From: Desulfosudis oleivorans
GTDB taxonomy: Bacteria; Desulfobacterota; Desulfobacteria; Desulfobacterales; SURF-7
NCBI GenBank assembly: GCA_020723305.1
Contig: DYJC01000003.1
Span: 62,584 to 126,583, forward strand
DNA: 64,000 nt
Reading direction: 5' to 3'
Under the pieces are notes generated by a model. It ran no database searches. It had not been told where the DNA came from and saw only the letters and a program-made list of their open reading frames with translations. This document shows, in pieces, positions 52,901-60,219 of the stretch; within the stretch, counting starts at the first letter, position 1, and each line of letters begins with the position of its first letter. Both the position numbers and the translations under genes were made by a program.

Positions 52901-53002
52901 GTCTATGCACCGGATCAGCGGTTGGAAGATGAGGATGATGAAGATGAGGATGAAGGTGAAGTGACGCCGTACATCAGTATCAAGGGATGGGTCAGTTTTT
53001 AA
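49937..53002 (+). CDS. Secreted metallopeptidase-like / TolB propeller / outer-membrane barrel protein
   Basis: 1021 residues. A signal peptide (about 1-29, cut near QSVA-YD) precedes a gluzincin-like domain with HELTH (His136, Glu137, His140) and a downstream WFLEGMAIWSE (Glu188), the zinc and catalytic set of M61-like/peptidase-MA families. Residues about 330-610 form a PD40/TolB-type beta-propeller (repeated SSDGRYLYYT, SSDGKKIAAVS, SPDGNRIVYT). Residues about 660-1021 are amphipathic strands ending in aromatic GWVSF, like an Omp85-type beta-barrel. A cell-surface or periplasm-facing protease anchored in the outer membrane is inferred. An acidic DEDDEDEDEGE stretch lies near the end. Confidence 0.82.
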   Translation: MVNFCGKRLFFFMVMFFIVSMIFQGQSVAYDVPRFPIHEKALERETAHFRFIYQQPLEATVPLIAAYFEEAYAVLTPIFNWRPSGRTTVLLQDGFDTHNGWSSTIPHNVISLYIAGPTPGTSIFQDGNYIRRTVYHELTHLISTDMRLGYSKYFSKVFGKVEPTDLVSMGLFLFTSSPVQLSPRWFLEGMAIWSETEFCPPGRGRSTYADMLFRCAVRDDQLLPYSRWYLEIPYWPYGDGAYLYGMKYFQYLYENGPGENAVGDQVQNLGKSFLFNLDSPTYNTTGKCAWELAQEMLAKETEDQNEKLEHLHTYTPTENIRLTSPEISVYHPVFAGDRIFFLGMEPEDRDTLYAYDPKTKETEKISGTRSTSEYGSLSVSSDGRYLYYTALELQKNENFWSEIRRYDIQEGKDRRITDQGRYVSIDLSSDGKKIAAVSQRSGTSHLVLLELDEDGNAGPERILESAPLFHILSTPKFSPDGNRIVYTETGSDGYGLQVFHLESNTRETIYQSRRQILTPDWHPVKDLLVFSSDLNGVYNLYAVEAKKDSIPFSLTHVTGGLISPVVSEDGNQIAAVGFDSKGPYLTRIPYPIIGFDINALPKIGPSWESGKIKKFLGKDITEIQKQAEKTTSKGTSDSYNSFIGIQPDYWSPWLEADSFGLRSGLGVSFSDPTGYQSLKASAGYEFEHESVLGTFQYTYSGIYPQIHLYAAADQENYSDLLIDRNTGAQFDYTEDIYGAGAAIEFPYIKLDRQILFRCGYAFSKREVVEETDQDYRNRRLSVYPTEEDEGDLWARILYFDGTAFKSSSSIEDGRYITIAASLSDETLGGGYYRRLFTSEWREYVSMPWLHNHVLMLSGFYGYGDGDQFAQGYFGLGGSPGTSLFTSDTFGISRTHGIRGYSENYQVGEEITSAIASYRFPIVSFSKGVGNRFPSYFQQIHGEVYYEGGRTWDELGRGDDLEWLDAVGTEVNLSMTLFRYLQFAPGLGVVYAPDQRLEDEDDEDEDEGEVTPYISIKGWVSF

Positions 53003-53018
53003 TCATCCGCTTCCATGA

Positions 53019-54572
53019 TTATTGTTGAGACGGGTCTAGTTCACATATTGGGCCGGTATGCGGAGAGAAACGATGGGGAGGAGTCAGAACGGTTTTTCCG
53101 GCATTTCGTGCAATGGATCGAAGCATGCCGCAGAATAACCAAGAATGAAAGGGATAAAGGGTGTACCAGTAGATCAGTCCGCCCAGCCCGGAAGGAAGAA
53201 AACGGGCGATCAACTGCAACTCCACGACTTCAGTTTCCGGAGAGTCGATACGGATGTCCAGAAGCGCATCGCCAGGAGATTTCATTTCGGCCAGCAGCAG
53301 CAGACGATTGGGGGGATTGGCCTCCAGGACACGCCAGAAATCGAGAGCATCCCCGACCCTAAGCTGATCGGGGTCACGACGACCGCGCTGCAACCCGACT
53401 CCGCCGATCCATCGATCCAGAAGCCCCCGCAGCCGCCATAGCATTGATCCGAAATACCATCCTTCGTTACCGCCAATCCGGATAATATAATGCCATATGT
53501 CTTCCGGGTAACCAGACAACCGGACCCGGTAGGCACACTGGAGGACATCTCCTCCGCTATAGGCCTCGTCCCCGCAATAGACCCACTCCGGCGGTGCCAG
53601 ACATCCGGCGTCAGACCAGCAGGTATCCACGCGGTTCTCCCGGATTCTTTCGAGGGCGATCTGAATCGCCTCCCGGCAGGAAATTAATGGTTGCGGAATG
53701 ATCTTCCGGATGCGGTGGTCGTGACAGATCACTTCATTGCGCAGGCCGGCAGCCAGCGAACGGGCAATGGGGGAGGGGACAGGTGTAATAAAATGGAGCC
53801 AGTAGGAGCTCAGTACCAGGGAAAGCAAGGGGATGGGAATGATCCGTCGCTTGGGCAGACCTGCTTCTTCGGCATAAATGTCGAAAAGTTCCCGGTATGT
53901 CAGAATATCAGGACCGCCGATGTCAAAGGATTGCGATAGAACCTCATCGGTTTCCAGGCATCCCCGCAGATAAAACAGCACATTGCGAATGGCGATGGGT
54001 TGATTCAGGGTATTGACCCATTTGGGTGTAATCATGACCGGGAGCCGTTCCACCAGATATCGCATGATTTCAAAAGATACACTGCCGGAACCCAGTATCA
54101 CGGCTGCCCGAAGCACAGTTGTGGGAACCTTCCCTGCCTGCAGAATGGCGGCGACCTCATGGCGCGACCGAAGGTGCCGGCTGAGTTTGGCCTGATTCGT
54201 TTCCCCCAACCCGCCCAGGTAGATCATCCGTTCCACACCTTCTTTGGAAGCAGCCTCGACCATGTTTTGAGCAGCGCGGCGGTCGGTTTCCGCAAACGAA
54301 GCGGTTTCCGAATTCATGGAGTGCACCAGATAATAGATGGCCCGGCATCCCCGGACTGCACGGCTCAGTGATTCCGCATCCAGGGCATCTGCCTTGATCA
54401 GTTCTGCATGGGGGTGATTGGCCCAAGGTCTTGCCTGAAGCTTCTGAAGGGATCGGCTCATGGCGCGGACATGATAACCGCTCCCCAGAAGCAGCGGAAC
54501 AAGCCGTCCACCCACATACCCCGTAGCACCGGTCACCAGAATCGGTTTTATCGATCTTTCATTTTCGTCCAT
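53019..54572 (-). CDS. NAD(P)-binding SDR with C-terminal DUF2867 domain
   Basis: 517 residues from ATG 54572. Atypical SDR: ILVTGATGYVGGRLVPLLL, IYYLVHSM, IYLGGLGE, then a helical middle; from about 335 on a DUF2867-type domain (WHYIIRIGGNEGWYFGSMLWRLRGLLDRWIGG, LLLLAEMKSPGDALLDIRI). This pairing is a known bacterial architecture (YbjT-like with DUF2867) of unknown substrate, possibly quinone or lipid related. Convergent with the barrel gene, whose end (TAATCAT...ATGATTA) forms a weak 7-bp dyad that may stop both transcripts. Confidence 0.85.
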   Translation of the reverse strand: MDENERSIKPILVTGATGYVGGRLVPLLLGSGYHVRAMSRSLQKLQARPWANHPHAELIKADALDAESLSRAVRGCRAIYYLVHSMNSETASFAETDRRAAQNMVEAASKEGVERMIYLGGLGETNQAKLSRHLRSRHEVAAILQAGKVPTTVLRAAVILGSGSVSFEIMRYLVERLPVMITPKWVNTLNQPIAIRNVLFYLRGCLETDEVLSQSFDIGGPDILTYRELFDIYAEEAGLPKRRIIPIPLLSLVLSSYWLHFITPVPSPIARSLAAGLRNEVICHDHRIRKIIPQPLISCREAIQIALERIRENRVDTCWSDAGCLAPPEWVYCGDEAYSGGDVLQCAYRVRLSGYPEDIWHYIIRIGGNEGWYFGSMLWRLRGLLDRWIGGVGLQRGRRDPDQLRVGDALDFWRVLEANPPNRLLLLAEMKSPGDALLDIRIDSPETEVVELQLIARFLPSGLGGLIYWYTLYPFHSWLFCGMLRSIARNAGKTVLTPPHRFSPHTGPICELDPSQQ

Positions 54573-54894
54573 TTTGTATAAAGCCCGTGTTGTATGTTCA
54601 ACCCATTGACGGCAGAGATTCACCGGATTGTTCAAAAAGTCATGATCATGTTCTTTTTTGAACAGATAGTAACGGTTTTCAGGATGAACTGCAACCAGAA
54701 TAAAGTGAATTGTTTCTGTCGTCTGTCCTCGATTCAGACCCTGAAGAACAAGGGGGTTGGTGTTTATGAAAAAAGTATATTGAATTTTTCATCTATTTGA
54801 AATAATGTTAAAATAAACTTAACAAATGTTCAGCAATCATTACCTTTTTGCCGAATGGAAAAGATCAACTAATCATAAAAGCAGGAGCGATACC
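54573..54894. other. Divergent non-coding region with two dyads
   Basis: Between the SDR gene (left) and the alcohol-dehydrogenase relic (right). TGTTCAAAAAG (54629-54639) pairs with CTTTTTTGAACA (54653-54664), and TGTTAA (54806-54811) pairs with TTAACA (54819-54824), the latter close to AT-rich promoter-like sequence. No credible gene. Confidence 0.5.
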
Positions 54895-55596
54895 ATGCGA
54901 GCTGTCGTACTGTCCGGACCGAAAAAACTGGATCTGATCCATGTGAAGAATCCGGAGCCTGATGGGAACAATATTATGATCAGAGTAACTGCATGCGGCA
55001 TATGTGGTTCAGACCTGCATTACTGGGAACTGGGCGTGGGCATGGATGGTCTGCCGGGTCTCATCATGGGTCATGAGTTTTGCGGCATGGTTCATGATCC
55101 GGGTAACCGGCTGGATCTGAAAAAAGGGGAGCGGGTGACTGCGTTGCCCATCAATCCGTGCGGGGTCTGTAAAAACTGTATGACCGGTCATCAGAATATT
55201 TGTCTGAATGGTTTGAAAATGCCGAATCCCGGAAACAACAGTCCGGGAGCCTACGCGGAATATATCTCTATCCGGCCGGACATGGTCCGGAAATTGCCGG
55301 ATACGGTCAGCGACAGGGAAGCAGCCCTGATTGAGCCGGCTTCTGTGGCGTTGCATGCGGTTACGCTTGCCGATATCCGGATCGGGGATTCTGTCCTGAT
55401 TACCGGCGGCGGCCCTATCGGAGTGTTATGTGCTGTATGGGCAAGGATCCATTTTCTGTCAAAAAGAAAAATAGACATCGAAGCCCTTGTCACCAGTGAA
55501 ATTCAGTTGGAGAAGGTTCAGCAGACCTTTGAACAGTTTGATTTAAAAAATCATCAAAATATGAAGGTTCTGATACGGCCTTTTATCTACCATTGA
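54895..55596 (+). CDS. Internally deleted zinc alcohol/threonine-dehydrogenase-like protein
   Basis: 233 codons from ATG 54895 (GGAGC upstream) against about 350 in the family. Residues 1 to about 185 are a complete GroES-like zinc lobe: CGICGSDLHYWE, GHEFCG, and the structural zinc Cys of NPCGVCKNCMTGHQNIC, running into the Rossmann start VLITGGGPIGVLCAVWARI. Here about 110 residues of the NAD-binding domain are missing and the frame continues with KIDIEALVTSEIQLEKVQQTFE and KVLIRP, the family's C-terminal end. Without the cofactor domain it is almost surely inactive. The following OYE gene may be translated from the same message. Confidence 0.75.
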   Translation: MRAVVLSGPKKLDLIHVKNPEPDGNNIMIRVTACGICGSDLHYWELGVGMDGLPGLIMGHEFCGMVHDPGNRLDLKKGERVTALPINPCGVCKNCMTGHQNICLNGLKMPNPGNNSPGAYAEYISIRPDMVRKLPDTVSDREAALIEPASVALHAVTLADIRIGDSVLITGGGPIGVLCAVWARIHFLSKRKIDIEALVTSEIQLEKVQQTFEQFDLKNHQNMKVLIRPFIYH

Positions 55597-55658
55597 GCAT
55601 GATTGCCGGATCGATTTTGAAAGATCATCCGTAACCAGACAGGAGGAAGGAGAATAAA

Positions 55659-56795
55659 ATGGCAGCAAAGAAAGCTTTTGAACAGGCGACGGTCGGCGGG
55701 ATTGAAGTGAAAAACAGAATGGTTCGATCCGCCACCTTTGAAGGAACGGCAAAGGATAAAAAGGTCAGCGACCGGATCCTGGATATGCACCGCGAGCTTG
55801 CAGAAGGAGAAGTCGGATTGATCATCACCGGTTATTTCTGTGTTTCAAAGACCGACAATCCTGCAAAAGGAACCGTGGTGATCACGGATGATGCCGCTAT
55901 ACCGGGCATGGAGAAACTGGCCCAAACCATACATGAACATGGTACAAAAATTGTGGCTCAGCTCAACCATGCCGGAGTGCAACTGTTTGCGCCGGCAAGG
56001 GGCCCGGTGTATGGTCCTTCCGATGTGGTCGATTCCATCAGCGGAATCAAACCCGTTCCTTTTACAGAGGATCAGATTCATGATCTGGTTACAGAGTTTG
56101 GCGAAGCTGCCGATAGAACGCAGAAAGCCGGTTTCGATGGCGTGCAGATTCATGCAGCCCACGGATATCTCCTCAGTCAGTTCGTAAGCCCAGTCTGCAA
56201 CAAACGAACCGATGCATATGGCGGAAACCCGCTGAAGAACTCCCGCATCATTCTGGAGATTTTACATGAAATCAAAAAAAGATGCGGAAAAAATTATCCG
56301 GTATGGATCAAGCTGAACTGCTCTGATTTCCATCCAGCCGGACAGGGGTTAAATCCGGATGATTTTCTAATTATCGCAAAAGAACTGGCCAGGAACGGAA
56401 TCGATGCCATTGAAGTGAGCGGGGGAACCCTTTCCGGAAAGTATCTGCCTTCCCGGTCCAAAAAGCATGCCGCCTACCATCTTGAACATGCAAAGCAGTT
56501 GGCAACAGAAGTCGATGCTTCCGTTATTCTGGTAGGAGGACTCCGAAGCATAGATACCATTGATCAGATTCTTTCCGAAACCGATATCGCGGCCATATCC
56601 ATGTCCCGTCCCTTGATTCGGGAACCGGGACTGGTCAAACGATGGATGGAAGGTGACGACCGGGATGCTGAATGTATCGCCTGCAACGGATGTTTCAATC
56701 CCAACGGCACAAAATGTTTTTTTACACTTGGAGAGGAAGAAAAAGCCGTTCAGAAAGAGATCATGAAATTCATGAGTTCTCTGGGGGGGCATTGA
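55659..56795 (+). CDS. Old Yellow Enzyme-like NADH:flavin oxidoreductase
   Basis: 378 residues. FMN barrel motifs KNRMVRSATFEG, VAQLNHAG, GVQIHAAHGYLLSQFVSPVCNKRTDAYGG (His pair and Tyr) and SRPLIREP. C-terminal CIACNGC plus a further Cys seven residues on suggests an Fe-S cluster. Distinct from the OYE at 33890 (no 60-residue insertion). AGGAGGAAGGAG ribosome-site region. Expected to reduce an activated alkene; paired with the broken dehydrogenase it may be all that remains of a two-enzyme unit. Confidence 0.9.
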   Translation: MAAKKAFEQATVGGIEVKNRMVRSATFEGTAKDKKVSDRILDMHRELAEGEVGLIITGYFCVSKTDNPAKGTVVITDDAAIPGMEKLAQTIHEHGTKIVAQLNHAGVQLFAPARGPVYGPSDVVDSISGIKPVPFTEDQIHDLVTEFGEAADRTQKAGFDGVQIHAAHGYLLSQFVSPVCNKRTDAYGGNPLKNSRIILEILHEIKKRCGKNYPVWIKLNCSDFHPAGQGLNPDDFLIIAKELARNGIDAIEVSGGTLSGKYLPSRSKKHAAYHLEHAKQLATEVDASVILVGGLRSIDTIDQILSETDIAAISMSRPLIREPGLVKRWMEGDDRDAECIACNGCFNPNGTKCFFTLGEEEKAVQKEIMKFMSSLGGH

Positions 56796-56816
56796 AACAT
56801 TTTGAGTTCATGGCCG

Positions 56817-57857
56817 TTATGATACTTGCCTGGCTCTATCCAATTCGTTGTGTAGAGCATCGCCGGACCAGGTTCGATTTCCGCCGGCTTCCGCATCCCG
56901 AATCAGCGCAATCAGTCTTGAATTCACAGGCGCCGATTGTCCAAGTTTTTCGGCAAGATGAACGATCTCTCCGTTGAGGTAGTCAATCTCGGTTATTCGT
57001 TCGGCTTCCAGGTCCTCCCACATGGAGGATCTGGCCAGAGGATCGATGGCCAGCATTTTGCCGGCCAAAATCTGGAACAGCCTGTCGGGAAGATTGAGAA
57101 AGCCGGGAATCCAGCGCGGAGGAACCGGCGTCAGCTTTGCAGGCCGGATGCCCGCGACATCCATGATTGCCAATGCTTCCTTCTGTGCCATAGAGAAGCA
57201 TTGCCGGAACGGGCGTTGTGAAAGTTGATCCTTGAGCGGCAAATTGGAAAGCGCATTAACCGGGTTGTTCAGGTTGATGAGGAGTTTGGCCCACTGAACG
57301 GACAGCATGTCCTTGCGCTGTTTTACAGGAAAACCCGCCCGGGCAAAAACAGGGCTAACCGGTGCAAAGTCCGGATGCTGCTCTACTTCCAGTCCGCCTT
57401 CTGATCCTTGATGAAAACGCCCCATGCCGCGGTTCAGAACGTTAAACCCTACCATACCGGCCAGAACGGTTTGATGCGGCAGAGAGTCGCGGAGCCATCC
57501 GGTATTGCTCACACCATTCTGGAAACTCACGACAACAGTATCGCCATTCAACACGGATGCGAGTGTCTGTCCGGCCTCCAATGTCCCAGCCGACTTGACT
57601 GTTACAAGCACCAGATCTGCTTCACCGGCGGCATCCGCTTCGGTCTCAAAACAAAAACCGTCCGGCGGAACATGGATTTTTGTGCCAGTGAAGTCTGTCA
57701 GGCAGAGACCGCTGTGCCGCAATTCATCACGGATACGCTTTCTGCCGATAAAGGTCACGCTACATCCCGCCGCGGCCAGACGTCCTCCCAGGTAACATCC
57801 GATACTACCGGCACCAAAAATGCAAAACCGCTTTTTTTCATCGGGAATTTCCATCAT
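56817..57857 (-). CDS. Ketopantoate reductase-like (PanE/ApbA) dehydrogenase
   Basis: 346 residues from ATG 57857. N-terminal Rossmann motif FCIFGAGSIGCYLGGRLAAAG, then VTVKSAGT, SFQNGVSN and WAKLLINLNNPVNAL with the catalytic Lys and Asn. C-terminal all-helical domain ends with the S/E/D pattern SMWEDLEAERITEIDYLNG, the substrate site of PanE. Longer than biosynthetic PanE (about 300), so it may be a PanE-like enzyme with another 2-oxo acid substrate. Convergent with the OYE gene. Confidence 0.85.
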   Translation of the reverse strand: MMEIPDEKKRFCIFGAGSIGCYLGGRLAAAGCSVTFIGRKRIRDELRHSGLCLTDFTGTKIHVPPDGFCFETEADAAGEADLVLVTVKSAGTLEAGQTLASVLNGDTVVVSFQNGVSNTGWLRDSLPHQTVLAGMVGFNVLNRGMGRFHQGSEGGLEVEQHPDFAPVSPVFARAGFPVKQRKDMLSVQWAKLLINLNNPVNALSNLPLKDQLSQRPFRQCFSMAQKEALAIMDVAGIRPAKLTPVPPRWIPGFLNLPDRLFQILAGKMLAIDPLARSSMWEDLEAERITEIDYLNGEIVHLAEKLGQSAPVNSRLIALIRDAEAGGNRTWSGDALHNELDRARQVS

Positions 57858-58165
57858 AACCAATATAATAGTAGTAATAATTATATTCGATAATGTTGAA
57901 TAACGTATTGCATTGTCATATTATTTGTAAACTGCGGATTTGTTGATGTCAAGGGTTATGTGTACAACAGGACATGAACGGACAATCGAAAAATACCTAT
58001 TTCGTCATAACGTGTCGTTGTTCATGAGTCTTAACGGAAATCCCGAATGCTTTTTCGGTGCTATCAGGAAAGATTTCGGATAAGGTGATGCTCTTCAGTG
58101 TTATTGTCTTTGTTCATTTCCGTTTCGGAAATAATGTACCGTCCAGGTCATACTTTTTTCAGATA
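57858..58165. other. Non-coding gap between PanE-like and lipoprotein genes
   Basis: About 300 bases. The left part (57865-57905) is AT-rich and probably contains the PanE-like gene promoter. No hairpin followed by a T-run and no gene was seen. Confidence 0.4.
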
Positions 58166-59119
58166 CTACTTTTCAATGCATGTTGGATCGTTTATATCGC
58201 CGTATTCTGTTTGTATCCATAATTCCCCATTGTCGGCGTAAACGGTGACATTTCCATGATAACCATTCACATAGGCTGGAATTGTATTTTCTGTCACCCA
58301 ATTCCGAACTTGAGAACTTCGTTCAGAACACCAAAGCTCCAGGGGCGACGGAATTAGAACGTATAGCGGATCAACCATTTGAAAAAAGTCAATCGGCGCA
58401 ATACCGACTGTACCATGATGAGGAACCTTCAGGATATCTGCTTGCAGGTTTTGTCCGTTTTCTGCCAGATATTGCCCTATTGCATTGTTAAGGTCTCCGG
58501 TAAACAGGAATCGATACTGTTGATGGTGTACCAACATGATCAAGGACTCATCATTCAAATCAATACCCTCAACAGGAGCATTCTCTCGGTGAAATGCATA
58601 TAAAATTTCTATTGAGGAATGATTCCCCAAATCAAAAAACATACCTTGTTTGGCTTCATGGATTGGAATTGCATGTGTTTCCAAATTTTGTCTTATCTCA
58701 AGAAGATCGTTTGCATTGCAGCCCCAATTTTCTTCATTACATCTCTCTTCTGTTGGGATATTAAAATATACGACTTTTATATTTATTCCATGATTCAATA
58801 AGGGAATGATACCCCCATAATGATCGATATGGGGATGGCTGATAAATAGAATATCAATATTTTGAATATGTTTCTCAATAAGATAAGGAATCAAGTCTGT
58901 TTCTGCTCTTTCCGGATATCCAGTGTCAATTAAAATGGTTTTTCCGTTCCGAATATGAATCAGATGAGCATCTCCCTGAGGGCCGCTGTTTACATTGATC
59001 ATTGTCCATTGAAAATCTTTAAAATCCGAATCTGTCTGATCATCATCCGTAACGGCAGTACAGCCGTATAACAATAGCATTAAAAACGGAATAATCATAA
59101 TTTGCTTGATTCTTTTCAT
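58166..59119 (-). CDS. Metallo-beta-lactamase-fold lipoprotein (ComEC-like hydrolase domain)
   Basis: 317 residues from ATG 59119 (GTG 59146 is an alternative without a ribosome site). Signal with lipobox LLLYGC, so a lipid-anchored periplasmic protein. MBL motifs: ISHPHIDHYGG (HxHxDH variant HPHIDH), FTGDLN and KVPHHGT. The pattern matches the stand-alone form of the ComEC/Rec2 C-terminal domain, which acts on phosphodiesters or nucleic acid. A Cys pair (CNEENWGC) could form a disulfide. Single gene, low GC. Confidence 0.87.
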   Translation of the reverse strand: MKRIKQIMIIPFLMLLLYGCTAVTDDDQTDSDFKDFQWTMINVNSGPQGDAHLIHIRNGKTILIDTGYPERAETDLIPYLIEKHIQNIDILFISHPHIDHYGGIIPLLNHGINIKVVYFNIPTEERCNEENWGCNANDLLEIRQNLETHAIPIHEAKQGMFFDLGNHSSIEILYAFHRENAPVEGIDLNDESLIMLVHHQQYRFLFTGDLNNAIGQYLAENGQNLQADILKVPHHGTVGIAPIDFFQMVDPLYVLIPSPLELWCSERSSQVRNWVTENTIPAYVNGYHGNVTVYADNGELWIQTEYGDINDPTCIEK

Positions 59120-59204
59120 TTTTTTTAGGGAAGCGGAAAATTTCACTGCTGTTTTAGTAAGCAGTATATTTTCAATTGATTGTTGTCAATACAGATGAGT
59201 AGAA

Positions 59205-59600
59205 TTATCTTTGTTTCAAAGAAACGGTTTTTATCTTCAAACGCCCCATAGAAAAGAATACGCCTACCACACAGAGGCCGCAGAAGATAATCATGCTGAC
59301 ATGCATGCTTTTCAGAAAAGCGTTTCGGGTTTGATCATTCACGGGTTGATCCCCCATAAAATAATGGAAGATCAATGTAATGACCGTCATGCAGCCCAGC
59401 ATGCCAAGGGTTCGCATGGTGGCCATGAAACCGGATGCAATGCCGTAATGGCGGGGAGTTACACTACCCATGATGGCAGTGGTGTTGGGGGAAGAAAACA
59501 GGCTGAATCCCAGACCCATAAGGGCCAGTATGCCCATGATTACAGGAATGGTTGTTGCGGCATGAATCTGGAATGCCATGCCCAGGCCGATCACGCACAA
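59205..59600 (-). pseudogene. C-terminal fragment of an MFS (DHA2-like) drug transporter
   Basis: About 131 codons with four hydrophobic helices (GILALMGLGFSLFSSPNTTAIMGSVTPRHYGIASGFMATMRTLGM is typical for the C-terminal third of 14-helix DHA2 transporters). The N-terminal two thirds are missing and the 5' end meets a TGA and poly-T within a few codons, with no ATG or ribosome site. Interpreted as a relic cut by the event that placed the LuxI-like/HemN-like pair next to it. Confidence 0.75.
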
Positions 59601-59625
59601 TGAAAAAAATAATCAAGAAACGATC

Positions 59626-60219
59626 CTATTCAGTTACAAGAAAACCGCTCACGTCCGGTATGTTTGTTAAATCGCATAACAGCAGCTTCATATCGATATT
59701 GTTGTAGTAGGGATGGTCTGCAATCGCCACGTCCTCAAAAATCTGAATTTTAACACCAAACTGCCCGGCGATATCCCGGTATTTTTCTGCCTGCCCTTTT
59801 GGTGCAACGGTTGTGAGATAGCGACAATGATGCAATTGCGCCTGAAGAACCAGATAAAAACCAATTTTAGCGGTTTTCTTTCCCCTGTATTCCGGGATAA
59901 TCGCGATTCGACCGATTTCTCCAAAAATTGCATTTTCATTTTCCGTCAGGGGTAGTACTTTGTGCAGCAGGAAGTTTTCCGTTTCCATAGGCAATCGGTT
60001 TGAAGAAAAAGCAGATCTTAACACAAGACGCCCTCCACCGACAACTTCGTTCCCATTTCTGACAATCAGGATATGTCCTCTTCGATCAAATTCATCTTCC
60101 GCACCGGAAAAAATCTTCAGTCCCCAAACCTCTTTATAACACTCCTCCCGAATCCGATAATACGGGGCCAGCAGATTCGGATCATTCGAAAATTCATAGA
60201 TTAATTCCGGGCTCATCAT
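59626..60219 (-). CDS. LuxI-like (acyl-homoserine-lactone synthase) / GNAT-fold protein
   Basis: 197 residues. The residues invariant in LuxI synthases appear in order: Arg24 and Tyr28 (RIREECY), Trp32, Asp42 and Asp45 (EDEFDRRGH), Arg64 (GGGRLV), Glu101 and Arg104 (GEIGRIAI), at nearly LuxI spacing. The second half (IIPEYRGKKTAKIGFYLVLQAQ) is equally compatible with general GNAT acyltransferases and PEP-CTERM-type N-acyl amino acid synthases. So it probably makes an N-acyl product from acyl-ACP/CoA. No LuxR gene is nearby. Its start overlaps the stop of the HemN-like gene by four bases. Confidence 0.68.
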   Translation of the reverse strand: MMSPELIYEFSNDPNLLAPYYRIREECYKEVWGLKIFSGAEDEFDRRGHILIVRNGNEVVGGGRLVLRSAFSSNRLPMETENFLLHKVLPLTENENAIFGEIGRIAIIPEYRGKKTAKIGFYLVLQAQLHHCRYLTTVAPKGQAEKYRDIAGQFGVKIQIFEDVAIADHPYYNNIDMKLLLCDLTNIPDVSGFLVTE

